DNA of 64,000 nucleotides from Streptococcus minor DSM 17118. Lineage in GTDB: Bacteria; Bacillota; Bacilli; Lactobacillales; Streptococcaceae. Positions 20,813 to 30,545 of the stretch are shown piece by piece. The notes below the pieces were generated by a model, which did no database searches, was not told the DNA's origin, and saw nothing but the letters and a program-made list of their open reading frames with translations. Within the stretch, counting starts at the first letter, position 1, and every line of letters starts with the position of its first letter. The DNA is taken from positions 1 through 64,000 of the forward strand of contig NZ_AQYB01000029.1 in NCBI RefSeq assembly GCF_000377005.1, read 5' to 3'. Both the position numbers and the translations under genes were made by a program.

Positions 20813-22726
20813 ATGACAAATATATTTACAGAAAATTTTGATGTCATCGTTATTGGTGCTGGTCATGCTGGTGTAGAAGCGGGACTGGCAACAGCTCGGA
20901 TGGGTTGTCAGACCTTGCTTGCAACGATTAACTTGGACATGATTGCTTTTATGCCCTGTAATCCTTCTATTGGTGGTTCTGCTAAGGGGATTGTGGTGCG
21001 GGAAATTGATGCTCTAGGTGGGGAAATGGCCCGTAATATCGACAAAACCTATATCCAGATGAAGATGCTCAATACGGGTAAAGGGCCAGCTGTTCGCGCT
21101 TTACGAGCTCAAGCTGATAAGGCAGATTATTCCCGTGAAATGAAACGGACTGTGGAGAAGCAAGAGAACTTGACTCTGCGCCAAACCATGGTTGATGAGA
21201 TTTTGGTGGAGCAGGGACAAGTCGTGGGGGTACGCACCGCAACCAATCAACTGTACGGTGCAAAGGCAGTTATTGTCACCACTGGGACGGCCCTGCGAGG
21301 AGAAATCATTATTGGTGATTTGAAATACTCATCTGGTCCTAACAATAGTTTAGCCTCTGTTAAGTTGGCTGATAATCTCAAGGAATTGGGACTTGAAATT
21401 GGTCGTTTTAAGACTGGGACACCTCCTCGTGTCAATGCAAAGAGCATCAACTATGAGGTGACTGAAATCCAGCCTGGAGATGAGAAACCGAATCATTTTT
21501 CTTTCTTATCTAAAGATGAAGATTACTTACAAAACCAAATTCCTTGCTGGTTAACCTATACCAATCAAACCAGTCATGAAATCATCAATGCAAACCTTCA
21601 CAGAGCTCCTATGTTTTCCGGGATTGTCAAGGGTGTGGGTCCTCGTTACTGTCCATCTATTGAGGATAAGATTGTCCGTTTTGCGGATAAAGAACGCCAC
21701 CAGCTTTTCCTTGAACCAGAGGGGCGAGATACAGATGAAATTTATATTCAAGGCCTCTCCACCAGTTTGCCAGAAGATGTGCAAAAGGATTTGGTGCATT
21801 CGATTGTTGGTTTGGAAAATGCGGAGTTGATGCGTACAGGATATGCTATTGAATATGATATGGTTCTGCCTCATCAGTTGCGGGGCACTCTTGAAACCAA
21901 GTCGATTTCTGGTCTTTTTACTGCAGGACAAACTAATGGAACATCGGGTTATGAAGAAGCAGCTGGACAAGGAATCGTGGCTGGTATCAATGCTGCACTC
22001 AAGGTTCAAGGGAAGCCAGAATTAATTCTCAAACGTAGCGATGGTTATATCGGGGTTATGATTGATGATTTGGTTACTAAGGGAACCGTTGAACCGTATC
22101 GTCTTCTGACTAGTCGAGCAGAATACCGTCTGATTTTGCGTCATGACAATGCTGATATGCGGCTGACCGAAATTGGTCGTCAGGTTGGATTGGTTAGTGA
22201 TGAGCGCTGGGAGCATTTCCAGATTCATAAAAATCAGTTTGATAATGAGATGGCTCGTCTCAAGTCAACCAAACTGAAGCCTATTAAGGAAACAAATGAT
22301 AAAGTGACAGCAATGGGCTTCAAACCTTTGACAGATGCCTTGACTGCCCAAGAATTTATGCGTCGCCCTGAAGTGACCTATGCAGATGTCGTCAGTTTTA
22401 TCGGGCCAGCAGCAGAAGAGTTATCTGCAAAAACCATTGAACTAATCGAGACAGAGACAAAGTATGAAGGGTATATTTCTAAGGCCTTGGATCAAGTGGA
22501 GAAGATGAAACGGATGGAAGAAAAACAAATTCCATCAGATATCGATTGGGATGATATTGATTCCATTGCAACAGAAGCTAGGCAGAAGTTTAAATTAATC
22601 GCTCCAGAAACGATTGGTCAGGCTAGTCGGATTTCCGGTGTCAACCCAGCGGATATCTCCATTCTCATGGTGTATCTGGAAGGACGCAGTCGCTCGATTT
22701 CAAAGAAGCAGGCAAAAGATAGCTAA
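20813..22726 (+). CDS. mnmG: tRNA uridine-5-carboxymethylaminomethyl enzyme subunit MnmG
   Basis: 637 aa FAD enzyme. With MnmE it installs cmnm5 at wobble U34. The FAD motif GAGHAG (15-20), the conserved MPCNPSIGG and TGTALRG segments, and the C-terminal helical domain ([14 protein letters not shown]) are all present. The ATG at 20813 follows AAGGAAG; an upstream in-frame start would lie inside the Nudix gene. A hairpin terminator overlaps its stop codon. Confidence 0.96.
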   Translation: MTNIFTENFDVIVIGAGHAGVEAGLATARMGCQTLLATINLDMIAFMPCNPSIGGSAKGIVVREIDALGGEMARNIDKTYIQMKMLNTGKGPAVRALRAQADKADYSREMKRTVEKQENLTLRQTMVDEILVEQGQVVGVRTATNQLYGAKAVIVTTGTALRGEIIIGDLKYSSGPNNSLASVKLADNLKELGLEIGRFKTGTPPRVNAKSINYEVTEIQPGDEKPNHFSFLSKDEDYLQNQIPCWLTYTNQTSHEIINANLHRAPMFSGIVKGVGPRYCPSIEDKIVRFADKERHQLFLEPEGRDTDEIYIQGLSTSLPEDVQKDLVHSIVGLENAELMRTGYAIEYDMVLPHQLRGTLETKSISGLFTAGQTNGTSGYEEAAGQGIVAGINAALKVQGKPELILKRSDGYIGVMIDDLVTKGTVEPYRLLTSRAEYRLILRHDNADMRLTEIGRQVGLVSDERWEHFQIHKNQFDNEMARLKSTKLKPIKETNDKVTAMGFKPLTDALTAQEFMRRPEVTYADVVSFIGPAAEELSAKTIELIETETKYEGYISKALDQVEKMKRMEEKQIPSDIDWDDIDSIATEARQKFKLIAPETIGQASRISGVNPADISILMVYLEGRSRSISKKQAKDS

Positions 22727-22740
22727 AGGAGCTATCTTTT
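22714..22740 (+). terminator. mnmG terminator
   Basis: AAAAGATAGCT-AAAGG-AGCTATCTTTT inverted repeat; the mnmG stop codon TAA lies within the loop. Confidence 0.8.
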
Positions 22741-22817
22741 CTTATTTAGAAGCGAGTGATTCACAAGACAAGGTAGCTTTTTAGGCGCTTTTGTGTTAAA
22801 ATGGCAACCAGAGGTTA

Positions 22818-24782
22818 ATGATGAAGAAATTTCGACTTTCAACCCTTCATTTTGTAATGATTGGACTTATTTTATTTGGTATCGTCGCTGTCCTGCACAG
22901 CCTTTTTCCTGGACCACCAATGACATTGTTGGCAGTCTTTGGGGCTTTCTTGCTCTTGATTTTTCTCTTTATTTATCAGAAAAAATCTTATGAGATGAGT
23001 GAGTTGGAGCAGATTGAGTATCTCAACGAAGAGGCTAATTCTGGTCTTATGCAGCTTTTAGATCAGATGCCAGTTGGTGTCATCAAAATCCGCAAGGAAG
23101 ATAACCATGTGGAATGGTTTAATCCCTATGCAGAGCTGATTTTTGCCCAAGAAAATGGGGAGTTTGACCAAAAAAAATTACGAGAAATCGTGGATGTCGG
23201 TTTAGATAAAGACCGTCAATATGCTGATTTTGCTGGTAAGCGTTATGCTGTTAATGTAGACTATAACCAAGGGCTCTTTTACTTCTTTGATGCTTCAACT
23301 GAGTATAAGGCAACCTCTAACCTAGTGGGGAGTCGTCCTGTAATTGGAATTATCTCAGTGGACAACTACGATGAGCTAGAGGATAGTTTATCTGATTCGC
23401 AGATTAGTCAGGTCAATAGTTTTTTGGCCCAATTTGTGTCCGAATTTGCCCATGAGTATTCAATTTACTACCGCCGTGGGACCATGGACCGTTTCTACCT
23501 TTTTACAGATTACTCTGTTTTGGAATCCTTGATTGACAGTAAGTTCTCCTTGATTGATAAGTTCCGCGAGGAGGCCAAGGGGCTGGAGTTAGCATTGACC
23601 CTTAGTATTGGTATGGCTTACGGAGAAGGCCATCACCAGCAGATTGGGCAACTGGCCCTACAAAACCTCAATATGGCTGAGGTACGTGGTGGTGACCAAG
23701 TGGTGGTCAAGGAAAATGATGAAAGCAAGCAGCCGCTCTTCTTTGGTGGTGGTTCAGCCTCCGCTGTTAAACGAACCCGCACTCGGACAAGGGCTATGAT
23801 GACGGCTATTTCAGACAAATTAAAGACAGTGGATGCGGTCTTTGTGGTTGGTCATCGCAACTTGGATATGGATGCTCTGGGAGCAGCTGTGGGTATGCAG
23901 CATTTTGCCCAGAATGTTATGAATAATGCTTACACAGTCTTTGATAAGGCAGAGATGTCACCAGATATTGCGCGTGCGATTGAGCGCTTGCGGGAGGAAA
24001 ATTGCTCCAATCTCCTGACTGTTGAAGAAGCTAAACTGATGGTGACCGAGCAGTCCCTTCTGATTATGGTAGATCATTCTAAGATTGGTTTGACCCTGTG
24101 TAAGGAATTCTACAATCTCTTTGAACAGGTAGTAGTAGTTGATCACCACCGCAGAGACACTGATTTTCCTAGCAATTCAGTTCTGACCTATATCGAAAGT
24201 GGAGCCTCTTCTGCCAGTGAATTGGTGACTGAGCTTATCCAGTTTCAAAATGATAAGCACCACAGACTTAACCGTCTACAAGCTAGTTTGTTGATGGCTG
24301 GGATTATGCTGGATACCAAGAATTTCACGGCACGCGTGACCAGTCGGACTTTCGATGTGGCTAGTTTCCTACGTACAAGAGGTAGTGACAGTCTAGAGAT
24401 TCAACAGATCGCGGCAACGGATTTTGAAGAATACCGCCTTATCAATGAATTGATTTTACGTGGGAAAAAAATCACTGAGGACATTATTTTGGTCTGTGGA
24501 GATGAGTCAATCAGCTATGATAATGTCGTGCCTAGTAAGGCTGCCGATGCTATTTTGGATATGGCTGGTGTTGAAGCAGTCTTTGTTGTGACTAAAAATG
24601 TTAAAGATTTCGTAGCTATTTCAGCTCGAAGTCGTAGTAAGGTCAATGTTCAACGGATTATGGAGAGCTTGGGTGGAGGTGGTCATTTTAATCTTGCTGC
24701 AGCCCAGATTTATGACCAGTCTATTGTTGAAGTTCAAGTTCAGCTTATGAACAAGATTTTAGAAGAATTGCAAGAAGAATAG
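22818..24782 (+). CDS. gdpP: c-di-AMP phosphodiesterase GdpP
   Basis: 654 aa. Two N-terminal membrane helices (about 10-55), a PAS-like domain, a degenerate GGDEF domain, then DHH/DHHA1 catalytic domains: NLDMDALG (D350 and D352), VDHHRRD (442-446) and GGGGHFNLAA near the end. It hydrolyses cyclic di-AMP and thereby influences wall stress and potassium balance. It heads an operon with rplI, dnaB and a Veg gene; rplI starts nine bases after its stop. Tandem ATG codons start it, with the second better spaced from GAGG. Confidence 0.96.
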   Translation: MMKKFRLSTLHFVMIGLILFGIVAVLHSLFPGPPMTLLAVFGAFLLLIFLFIYQKKSYEMSELEQIEYLNEEANSGLMQLLDQMPVGVIKIRKEDNHVEWFNPYAELIFAQENGEFDQKKLREIVDVGLDKDRQYADFAGKRYAVNVDYNQGLFYFFDASTEYKATSNLVGSRPVIGIISVDNYDELEDSLSDSQISQVNSFLAQFVSEFAHEYSIYYRRGTMDRFYLFTDYSVLESLIDSKFSLIDKFREEAKGLELALTLSIGMAYGEGHHQQIGQLALQNLNMAEVRGGDQVVVKENDESKQPLFFGGGSASAVKRTRTRTRAMMTAISDKLKTVDAVFVVGHRNLDMDALGAAVGMQHFAQNVMNNAYTVFDKAEMSPDIARAIERLREENCSNLLTVEEAKLMVTEQSLLIMVDHSKIGLTLCKEFYNLFEQVVVVDHHRRDTDFPSNSVLTYIESGASSASELVTELIQFQNDKHHRLNRLQASLLMAGIMLDTKNFTARVTSRTFDVASFLRTRGSDSLEIQQIAATDFEEYRLINELILRGKKITEDIILVCGDESISYDNVVPSKAADAILDMAGVEAVFVVTKNVKDFVAISARSRSKVNVQRIMESLGGGGHFNLAAAQIYDQSIVEVQVQLMNKILEELQEE

Positions 24783-24791
24783 GAGAAAAGC

Positions 24792-25244
24792 ATGAAAGTT
24801 ATCTTTTTAGCAGATGTGAAAGGTCAGGGGAAAAAAGGGGAAATCAAGGAGGTCCCAACTGGCTATGCTCAAAATTTTTTGATTAAGAAAAAACTGGCCA
24901 AGGAAGCAACGAATCAAGCGATTAGTGCACTTCGTGGTCAAGAAAGATCCAAAGAAAAAGCTCATGCAGAAATGGTTGCAGAGGCAGAAAATATCAAGAA
25001 TCAACTAGCTCAGGAAACAACTTTGGTCCAATTTGTGGAGAAAGTTGGTCCTGATGGGCGTACTTTTGGTTCGATTACTAGTAAAAAAATCGTAGAAGAA
25101 CTTGCCAAGCAATTTGGTATTAAGGTAGATAAACGCAATATCCAACTAGACCACCCTCTTCGCTCGGTTGGTTTAGTGGAGGTACCTGTCAAACTTTATC
25201 ATGATGTGACAGGCATTATTCAATTAAGTATCAAAGAAGCTTAA
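24792..25244 (+). CDS. rplI: 50S ribosomal protein L9
   Basis: 150 aa. The N-terminal domain signature ([20 protein letters not shown], 1-20) and the long connecting helix before the C-terminal domain are intact. L9 binds 23S rRNA near the L1 stalk and helps maintain reading frame. The gdpP-rplI-dnaB order is widely conserved in Firmicutes. Confidence 0.98.
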   Translation: MKVIFLADVKGQGKKGEIKEVPTGYAQNFLIKKKLAKEATNQAISALRGQERSKEKAHAEMVAEAENIKNQLAQETTLVQFVEKVGPDGRTFGSITSKKIVEELAKQFGIKVDKRNIQLDHPLRSVGLVEVPVKLYHDVTGIIQLSIKEA

Positions 25245-25274
25245 AACAATCAAAAAGAGCAGGGAGGTGAGATT

Positions 25275-26627
25275 TTGGTAGCAGTAGATGAATTGCGCAT
25301 GCCACCCCAGGATATTTTGGCGGAGCAATCCGTTTTAGGCGCCATTTTCATCGATGAAGGTAAGCTGGTTTTTGTCCGTGAATATATTGAGGCTGAGGAC
25401 TTTTTTAAGCATGCTCATCGCTTGATTTTTGCAGCTATGGTTGCTCTCTCTGAACGAAATGAGGCCATTGATGCTACGACTATGCGTAACTACTTGGCCA
25501 ATCATGGGGATCTAGAGAACATCGGTGGTTTGGCTTATCTAGCTGAGGTTATCAATTCGGTTCCGACATCGGCCAATGCAGAATACTATGCCAAAATTGT
25601 CTCTGAGAAATCCAATCTTCGCAAGCTCATTGAGCGGTTGACGGACTCTGTTAACCAAGCTTACGATGGTTCAGATGATTCGGATACTATCATTGCCAAC
25701 GCAGAAAAAGCCCTGATTGATGTTAGTGAAGGAGCTAGCCGGTCCGGTTTTAAGAAGATTGATGATGTCCTCAATCTTAACTTTGAAAATCTGGAAGCTA
25801 GATCCCAGCAGACTTCTGACATTACGGGGATTGCTTCTGGTTATCCAGCCTTGGATATGATGACGACAGGTTTCCATGAAGAAGAATTGATTATCCTGGC
25901 TGCTCGTCCTGCAGTTGGTAAGACAGCTTTCGCTCTTAATGTAGCTCAAAATATTGGTACAAAGCTAGGCTTGACCGTGGCGATTTTCTCGCTTGAAATG
26001 GGAGCGGAGAGTCTAGTGGATCGTATGTTGGCTTCAGAAGGAGTTATCAATTCACGCTCTATTCGTACAGGACAGCTAACAGATGAAGAGTGGCAAAAAC
26101 TCATGATTGCTCAGTCTAATCTAGCTCGCTCCAGTATATATATTGATGATACTCCGGGTATTCGGGTTACGGAGATTCGCTCACGGGCTCGCAAATTAGC
26201 TCAGGAAACTGGTAATCTCGGCCTAATTTTGATTGACTATCTGCAACTGATTACCGGTAATGGTCGTGAGAGCCGCCAACAAGAAGTGTCAGAAATATCC
26301 CGGCAATTAAAAATTTTGGCTAAGGAATTGAAAGTCCCAGTCATTGCTCTTAGTCAGCTCTCCCGTTCTATCGAACAGCGGCAGGACAAGCGTCCCATGT
26401 TGTCTGATTTGCGGGAATCAGGCTCTATCGAGCAGGATGCGGATATTGTTGCCTTTCTCCACCGGGATGACTATTATCACAACGAAGAGGAAGAGGGCAG
26501 CATTCCAAACAATACTGTCGAAATCATTATCGAGAAGAACCGTTCAGGTGCACGTGGTTCTGTCGAGCTGATGTTCCAGAAAGAATACAATAAGTTTTCA
26601 AGTATCTCCAAGCGAGAGGAAGGATAA
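25275..26627 (+). CDS. dnaB: Replicative DNA helicase
   Basis: 450 aa hexameric helicase (called DnaC in Bacillus). It has an N-terminal helical domain (PPQDILAEQSVLG) and a RecA-like domain with Walker A ARPAVGKTA (about 210-219), Walker B LILIDYLQLI and the arginine-finger region. No intein is present. It starts with TTG at 25275, supported by a strong GGGAGGTGAG seven bases upstream and by alignment of the N-terminus with the family. It is co-transcribed with rplI and the following veg. Confidence 0.96.
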   Translation: MVAVDELRMPPQDILAEQSVLGAIFIDEGKLVFVREYIEAEDFFKHAHRLIFAAMVALSERNEAIDATTMRNYLANHGDLENIGGLAYLAEVINSVPTSANAEYYAKIVSEKSNLRKLIERLTDSVNQAYDGSDDSDTIIANAEKALIDVSEGASRSGFKKIDDVLNLNFENLEARSQQTSDITGIASGYPALDMMTTGFHEEELIILAARPAVGKTAFALNVAQNIGTKLGLTVAIFSLEMGAESLVDRMLASEGVINSRSIRTGQLTDEEWQKLMIAQSNLARSSIYIDDTPGIRVTEIRSRARKLAQETGNLGLILIDYLQLITGNGRESRQQEVSEISRQLKILAKELKVPVIALSQLSRSIEQRQDKRPMLSDLRESGSIEQDADIVAFLHRDDYYHNEEEEGSIPNNTVEIIIEKNRSGARGSVELMFQKEYNKFSSISKREEG

Positions 26628-26633
26628 ATAAGA

Positions 26634-26885
26634 ATGAGTGACGCATTTACAGATGTTGCTAAGATGAAGCAAATCAAGCAAGATATCAAGGAACATGAGG
26701 GAAAAATTGTTGAATTGACCCTTGAAAACGGCCGCAAGCGGGAGAAAAATAAGCAGGGACGGATTGTCGAAGTCTACCAATCTCTCTTTATTGTAGAATA
26801 CGAAGATCCCAACAATACTTTTGTAGAATCTTATACCTATTCTGATATTTTGACAGAAAAGATTTTGATTCATTATTTAGACTAA
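26634..26885 (+). CDS. veg: Veg family protein
   Basis: 83 aa basic small protein with the Veg/DUF1021 pattern: a charged N-terminal helix (KMKQIKQDIKEHEGK), then GRKREKNKQGRIVEVYQSLF and a YEDPNNTFVESYTYSD segment. In Bacillus, Veg influences biofilm formation; here the role is unknown. It starts six bases after dnaB and ends the operon at a hairpin terminator. Confidence 0.85.
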   Translation: MSDAFTDVAKMKQIKQDIKEHEGKIVELTLENGRKREKNKQGRIVEVYQSLFIVEYEDPNNTFVESYTYSDILTEKILIHYLD

Positions 26886-26910
26886 TGGTTCGCTGAACCA
26901 TTAGTCTTTT
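26882..26910 (+). terminator. Terminator of the gdpP-rplI-dnaB-veg operon
   Basis: CTAATGGTTC-GCT-GAACCATTAG inverted repeat followed by TCTTTTA, overlapping the veg stop codon. Confidence 0.8.
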
Positions 26911-26939
26911 ACTCTATAGCAGACAATAAGCAGTCTAGC

Positions 26940-26968
26940 TTGACTTTTACAAGGTTTTTCGTTATGAT
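26940..26968 (+). promoter_or_regulatory. Promoter of the thi operon
   Basis: TTGACT (26940-26945) and TATGAT (26963-26968) with a 17-bp spacer, immediately before the TPP riboswitch. Confidence 0.75.
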
Positions 26969-26973
26969 GAGGA

Positions 26974-27100
26974 CATATGGGAGTCTGTGTACAGTCTGAG
27001 AGGAAGTGTAAGCTTCGACCGCACCTGATCTAGGTAATGCTAGCGTAGGGAACGATAAAATGACAGTATTTTTATGCACATTTCCATGGAGGAGTGTGCT
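26974..27100 (+). ncRNA. TPP riboswitch (thi-box) with terminator
   Basis: The conserved TPP aptamer landmarks are CTGAGAGG (26996-27003), ACCTGATCTAGGTAATGC (27023-27040) and AGCGTAGGGAA (27042-27052). An expression platform follows: the hairpin GCACA...GTGTGC (about 27075-27099) with a T run acts as a Rho-independent terminator. Thiamine pyrophosphate binding would switch off the downstream importer genes, which supports their thiamine-precursor role. Confidence 0.95.
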
Positions 27101-27130
27101 TTTTTATTTTAGAAAAGAAAGTGGGAAATA

Positions 27131-27886
27131 TTGAAACATATCATTCGTAAACAGACTAGCAGTCTGGGCATTATTCTGCTTCTGATGAGCTGGCAAGGCG
27201 CTGGATTTCTCCAAGTCTTGCCTAAGTATATCCTTCCAACTCCCATTGAAATTTTACAAGCCTTTATCCGTGATCGCGACTTACTGTGGCAGCATAGTCT
27301 CTACACTCTGCAAACTGCTCTCTTGGGCTTAAGTCTAGGGATAGTGATTGCCTGTGTTCTAGCCCTTCTGATGGATCGTTTTAGCTGGGTCAATGAGATG
27401 TTCTACCCCATTTTGGTGGTGATACAGACCATTCCCACCATTGCGCTAGCTCCGATTCTGGTACTATGGCTAGGCTATGGCATCTTGCCAAAGATTGTCC
27501 TTATTATTCTGACGACTACCTTCCCTATTATCGTTAATATCTTAGATGGTTTTCGGCAGAGTGATACGGACGGCATCAGGCTCTTTCAACTCATGGGGGC
27601 AAAGCCCTGGCAGGTGCTCTGGCATTTTAAAATTCCTAGTGCCCTCCCCTACTTCTATGCAGGCTTGCGGGTCAGCGTTTCCTATGCTTTCATCACAACG
27701 GTTGTTTCCGAATGGCTGGGTGGCTTTGAAGGTTTAGGTGTTTATATGATACAGTCCAAAAAACTTTTCCAATATGATACGATGTTTGCCATCATTATCT
27801 GGGTCTCTATCATCAGTCTTTTAGCTATGAAACTGGTCCAAATCAATGAACGACAGGTCATCAAATGGAAACCCAAAACAAAATAA
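27131..27886 (+). CDS. thiX: ABC transporter permease, ThiX-like
   Basis: 251 aa with six membrane helices and the permease EAA-type loop (GIRLFQLMGAKPWQVLWHFK). It resembles the SsuC/TauC/ThiX family. It sits directly after the TPP riboswitch and before a THI5/NMT1-like binding protein and an ATPase, so it most likely imports a pyrimidine precursor of thiamine. The start is a TTG at 27131 with a weak purine-rich site; no ATG fits upstream. Confidence 0.85.
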   Translation: MKHIIRKQTSSLGIILLLMSWQGAGFLQVLPKYILPTPIEILQAFIRDRDLLWQHSLYTLQTALLGLSLGIVIACVLALLMDRFSWVNEMFYPILVVIQTIPTIALAPILVLWLGYGILPKIVLIILTTTFPIIVNILDGFRQSDTDGIRLFQLMGAKPWQVLWHFKIPSALPYFYAGLRVSVSYAFITTVVSEWLGGFEGLGVYMIQSKKLFQYDTMFAIIIWVSIISLLAMKLVQINERQVIKWKPKTK

Positions 27887-27898
27887 GGAGAAAAAGTA

Positions 27899-28894
27899 AT
27901 GAAAAAGAAATTTATTTTACCAGGTATAGGGATGTTAGCAGCCTCACTATTTGCCGTAGCAGCATGCACGTCTAATAAGCAGGAAGCATCCAAGGAAAAA
28001 GTGATAGACTTTATCCTAGACTGGACGCCAAATACCAACCATACAGGTCTCTATGTAGCCTTGGAAAAAGGGTATTTTGAAGAAGAGGGAGTTCAGGTGG
28101 ATATTAAGTTACCACCTGAGGATAGTTCATCCGACTTGGTTATCAATGGAAAGGCTCCTTTTGCTATCTATTTCCAAGATTCCATGGCTAAAAAACTAGA
28201 AAAGGGAGCGGGTATCACAGCTGTTGCAGCCTTGGTTGAGCACAATACTTCAGGGATTATTTCAGCTGCAGAAGCAGATATTCAGAGTCCAAAAGACTTG
28301 GTTGGTAAGAAATATGGTACATGGAATGATCCTATTGAGCTAGCCATGCTTGAGACACTGGTCTCAGAAGAGGGTGGCGATTTTGCAAAGGTTGAAAAAG
28401 TTCCCAATACAGATGCGAATTCTATCACTCCTATCGGCAATAAAGTTTTTGATGCAGCCTGGATTTACTACGGCTGGGATGGGATTATGGCAGAGCAAGA
28501 AGGTATGAAAACGAACTATTTCTACTTGACAGACTTTGCACCGGAGTTTGATTACTATTCACCAGTGATTATCGCAAACAATGACTATCTAAAAGAAAAT
28601 CCTGAGCAGGCCAAGAAGGTCCTTAAAGCTATCAAAAAAGGTTACCAGTATGCTATAGAGCATCCAAAAGAGAGTGCAGATATCCTGATGAAACATGCAC
28701 CAGCTCTGGAAGGACAAAAAGACTTTGTCTATGCCTCCCAGTCCTATCTGTCCAATCACTATGCCTCTGATCCTGAAAACTGGGGTTCTTTCGATGCCAA
28801 CCGCTGGAATGCTTTTTACGCTTGGGCTCATGAAAAAGGAATCTTAGAAAGTGACTTGAAAGACCAAGGTTTTTCAAATGAATACCTCAAGTAA
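27899..28894 (+). CDS. thiY: THI5/NMT1-like substrate-binding lipoprotein, ThiY-like
   Basis: 331 aa. Lipoprotein signal with lipobox AVAAC (lipidated Cys23), followed by a periplasmic-binding fold with family features DWTPNTNHTGLYVA and a Glu/Tyr-rich pocket. THI5-like binding proteins capture hydroxymethyl- or formylaminopyrimidine. AAGGAG precedes the ATG. The TPP riboswitch context strongly supports a thiamine-salvage role. Confidence 0.9.
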   Translation: MKKKFILPGIGMLAASLFAVAACTSNKQEASKEKVIDFILDWTPNTNHTGLYVALEKGYFEEEGVQVDIKLPPEDSSSDLVINGKAPFAIYFQDSMAKKLEKGAGITAVAALVEHNTSGIISAAEADIQSPKDLVGKKYGTWNDPIELAMLETLVSEEGGDFAKVEKVPNTDANSITPIGNKVFDAAWIYYGWDGIMAEQEGMKTNYFYLTDFAPEFDYYSPVIIANNDYLKENPEQAKKVLKAIKKGYQYAIEHPKESADILMKHAPALEGQKDFVYASQSYLSNHYASDPENWGSFDANRWNAFYAWAHEKGILESDLKDQGFSNEYLK

Positions 28895-29623
28895 ATGAAA
28901 AAAATTGAACTAAACAATGTGACCTTCTCCTATGACCAGCAACCTATTTTGCAAGGTATTAGCCTTCATGTGGACCAAGGGGAGATTGTCTCCATCATAG
29001 GACCGAGTGGGGTAGGGAAAACTACCCTTTTCAACCTGATTGCCGGTATCTTGTCTCTTGATGAAGGACAAATCTTGGTGGATGGGGAGGAAAATCCCAA
29101 GGGCAAGGTTAGCTATATGTTGCAAAAGGATTTACTGCTAGAGCATAAGACTATCTTGGGCAATGTTATTCTACCTTTGATTATTCAGGGGATTAAAAAG
29201 GCAGAGGCGGCCCGTCAGGCTGATGATTTGTTGGTAGAATTTGGTTTGAAGGATGTCAGAGATCGCTATCCTCATGAGCTAAGTGGCGGGATGCGCCAGA
29301 GAATTGCTTTGCTTCGGACCTATCTTTTTGGTCAGGATCTTTTCCTCTTAGATGAGGCTTTCAGTGCCCTAGATGAAATGACCAAGATGGCCCTACACGA
29401 CTGGTATTTGGACATTCATGAGCAGCTAAAATTGACAACTATTCTCATCACTCACAGTATCGATGAAGCCATCAAGCTCAGTGATCGCATCTATGTTCTC
29501 AATCATAAACCTGGGACAATCGTCGCAGAGCTGCATATGGATTGGCGGGATACAGATCAGCCAGAACTGGCTAAGTTACACTATAAGGAAGAAGTTTTGC
29601 GTCTTCTGGGTATGAAAAACTAG
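28895..29623 (+). CDS. thiZ: ABC transporter ATPase, ThiZ-like
   Basis: 242 aa. Walker A GPSGVGKTT (36-44), signature LSGGMRQRIALLR and Walker B LFLLDEAFSALDE. It starts immediately after the thiY stop (TAAATG), showing coupled expression. It energises import by ThiX. The D-loop and switch His (ILITHSIDEA) are intact. Confidence 0.9.
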   Translation: MKKIELNNVTFSYDQQPILQGISLHVDQGEIVSIIGPSGVGKTTLFNLIAGILSLDEGQILVDGEENPKGKVSYMLQKDLLLEHKTILGNVILPLIIQGIKKAEAARQADDLLVEFGLKDVRDRYPHELSGGMRQRIALLRTYLFGQDLFLLDEAFSALDEMTKMALHDWYLDIHEQLKLTTILITHSIDEAIKLSDRIYVLNHKPGTIVAELHMDWRDTDQPELAKLHYKEEVLRLLGMKN

Positions 29624-29624
29624 T

Positions 29625-29652
29625 AAAAAAGGCTTTACAGAGCCTTTTTTTT
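29625..29652 (+). terminator. thi operon terminator
   Basis: AAAAAAGGCT-TTACAG-AGCCTTTTTTTT hairpin just after the thiZ stop. Its loop supplies the -35 element of the next promoter. Confidence 0.85.
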
Positions 29653-29662
29653 GTGTTATACT
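29634..29662 (+). promoter_or_regulatory. rpsD promoter overlapping the thi terminator
   Basis: TTTACA (29634-29639) and TATACT (29657-29662) with a 17-bp spacer. The -35 hexamer lies in the loop of the upstream terminator hairpin. Confidence 0.65.
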
Positions 29663-29668
29663 AAACTT

Positions 29669-29822
29669 TGTGTGAAATAGCAGCATGAAAATATGGAGCT
29701 CGTCAACAGGTGTCTTGAAAAATAAGTAACCTTGGCTGTTTAGGCGAAGGGCACCTGCACGAACTAGGATTTTCAAAAGACGTTATTTCCTCAATATATT
29801 TTATTTAGAGGAGGACTGATAA
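29669..29822 (+). ncRNA. Structured leader of rpsD, candidate S4 autoregulatory element
   Basis: A 150-nt leader that can form a long closed structure: TGAAAAT (29686-29692) pairs with ATTTTCA (29769-29775), AGCTCGT pairs imperfectly with ACGAACT inside it, and CAGGTG (29707-29712) pairs with CACCTG (29752-29757). Ribosomal protein S4 is known to repress its own mRNA in Bacillus and E. coli. An S4-binding leader is therefore likely, though I cannot match it to a named family. Confidence 0.55.
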
Positions 29823-29823
29823 C

Positions 29824-30435
29824 ATGTCACGTTATACAGGACCATCATGGAAACAATCACGTCGCCTTGGCTTGTCTCTTACAGGTACAGGTAAAGAATT
29901 GGCACGTCGTAACTACGTACCAGGCCAACACGGCCCAAACAACCGTTCAAAACTTTCTGAATACGGTTTGCAGTTGGCTGAGAAACAAAAATTGCGTTTC
30001 TCATACGGTTTGGGTGAAAAACAATTCCGTAACTTGTTCGTACAAGCTACTAAAATCAAAGAAGGAACCCTTGGTTTCAACTTCATGACTCTTCTTGAGC
30101 GTCGTTTGGACAACGTTGTTTACCGCCTTGGTTTGGCAACTACTCGTCGTCAAGCACGTCAATTCGTTAATCATGGTCACATTCTTGTTGACGGAAAACG
30201 CGTGGATATCCCATCTTACCGTGTTACTCCAGGTCAAGTGATTTCTGTTCGTGAAAAATCATTGAAAGTTCCAGCTATCCTTGAAGCTGTTGAAGCTACT
30301 CTTGGACGTCCAGCTTTTGTATCATTCGATGCTGAAAAATTGGAAGGAACACTCACTCGTTTGCCAGAACGTGATGAAATCAACCCAGAAATTAACGAAG
30401 CACTTGTCGTTGAATTCTACAACAAAATGCTTTAA
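29824..30435 (+). CDS. rpsD: 30S ribosomal protein S4
   Basis: 203 aa primary rRNA-binding protein of the small subunit. The N-terminal domain begins [16 protein letters not shown] and has no zinc-binding Cys residues (the C-minus form). The S4 RNA-binding domain is at about 93-155 ([20 protein letters not shown]). Codon use is visibly biased, as expected for a highly expressed gene. GAGGAGG lies before the ATG. Confidence 0.98.
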   Translation: MSRYTGPSWKQSRRLGLSLTGTGKELARRNYVPGQHGPNNRSKLSEYGLQLAEKQKLRFSYGLGEKQFRNLFVQATKIKEGTLGFNFMTLLERRLDNVVYRLGLATTRRQARQFVNHGHILVDGKRVDIPSYRVTPGQVISVREKSLKVPAILEAVEATLGRPAFVSFDAEKLEGTLTRLPERDEINPEINEALVVEFYNKML

Positions 30436-30454
30436 TTTTAAGAAATATCTTACG

Positions 30455-30482
30455 AAAAGCCTACAACCGTGGGCTTTTTGCT
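30455..30482 (+). terminator. rpsD terminator
   Basis: AAAAGCC-TACAACCGT-GGGCTTTTT hairpin with T run about 20 bases after the stop. Confidence 0.65.
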
Positions 30483-30507
30483 TTGTCTTAAAACCGTTAT
30501 TTATGGG

Positions 30508-30529
30508 TTTGCTCCCCTTTTTGCTCCCC
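30508..30529 (+). repeat. Tandem TTTGCTCCCC repeat downstream of rpsD
   Basis: TTTGCTCCCC occurs at 30508-30517 and again at 30520-30529. It is C-rich against an AT-rich background, between two hairpins. It could be a remnant attachment site, but no integrase is nearby. Confidence 0.4.
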
Positions 30530-30545
30530 CTAGAGGGCTTTTAGT

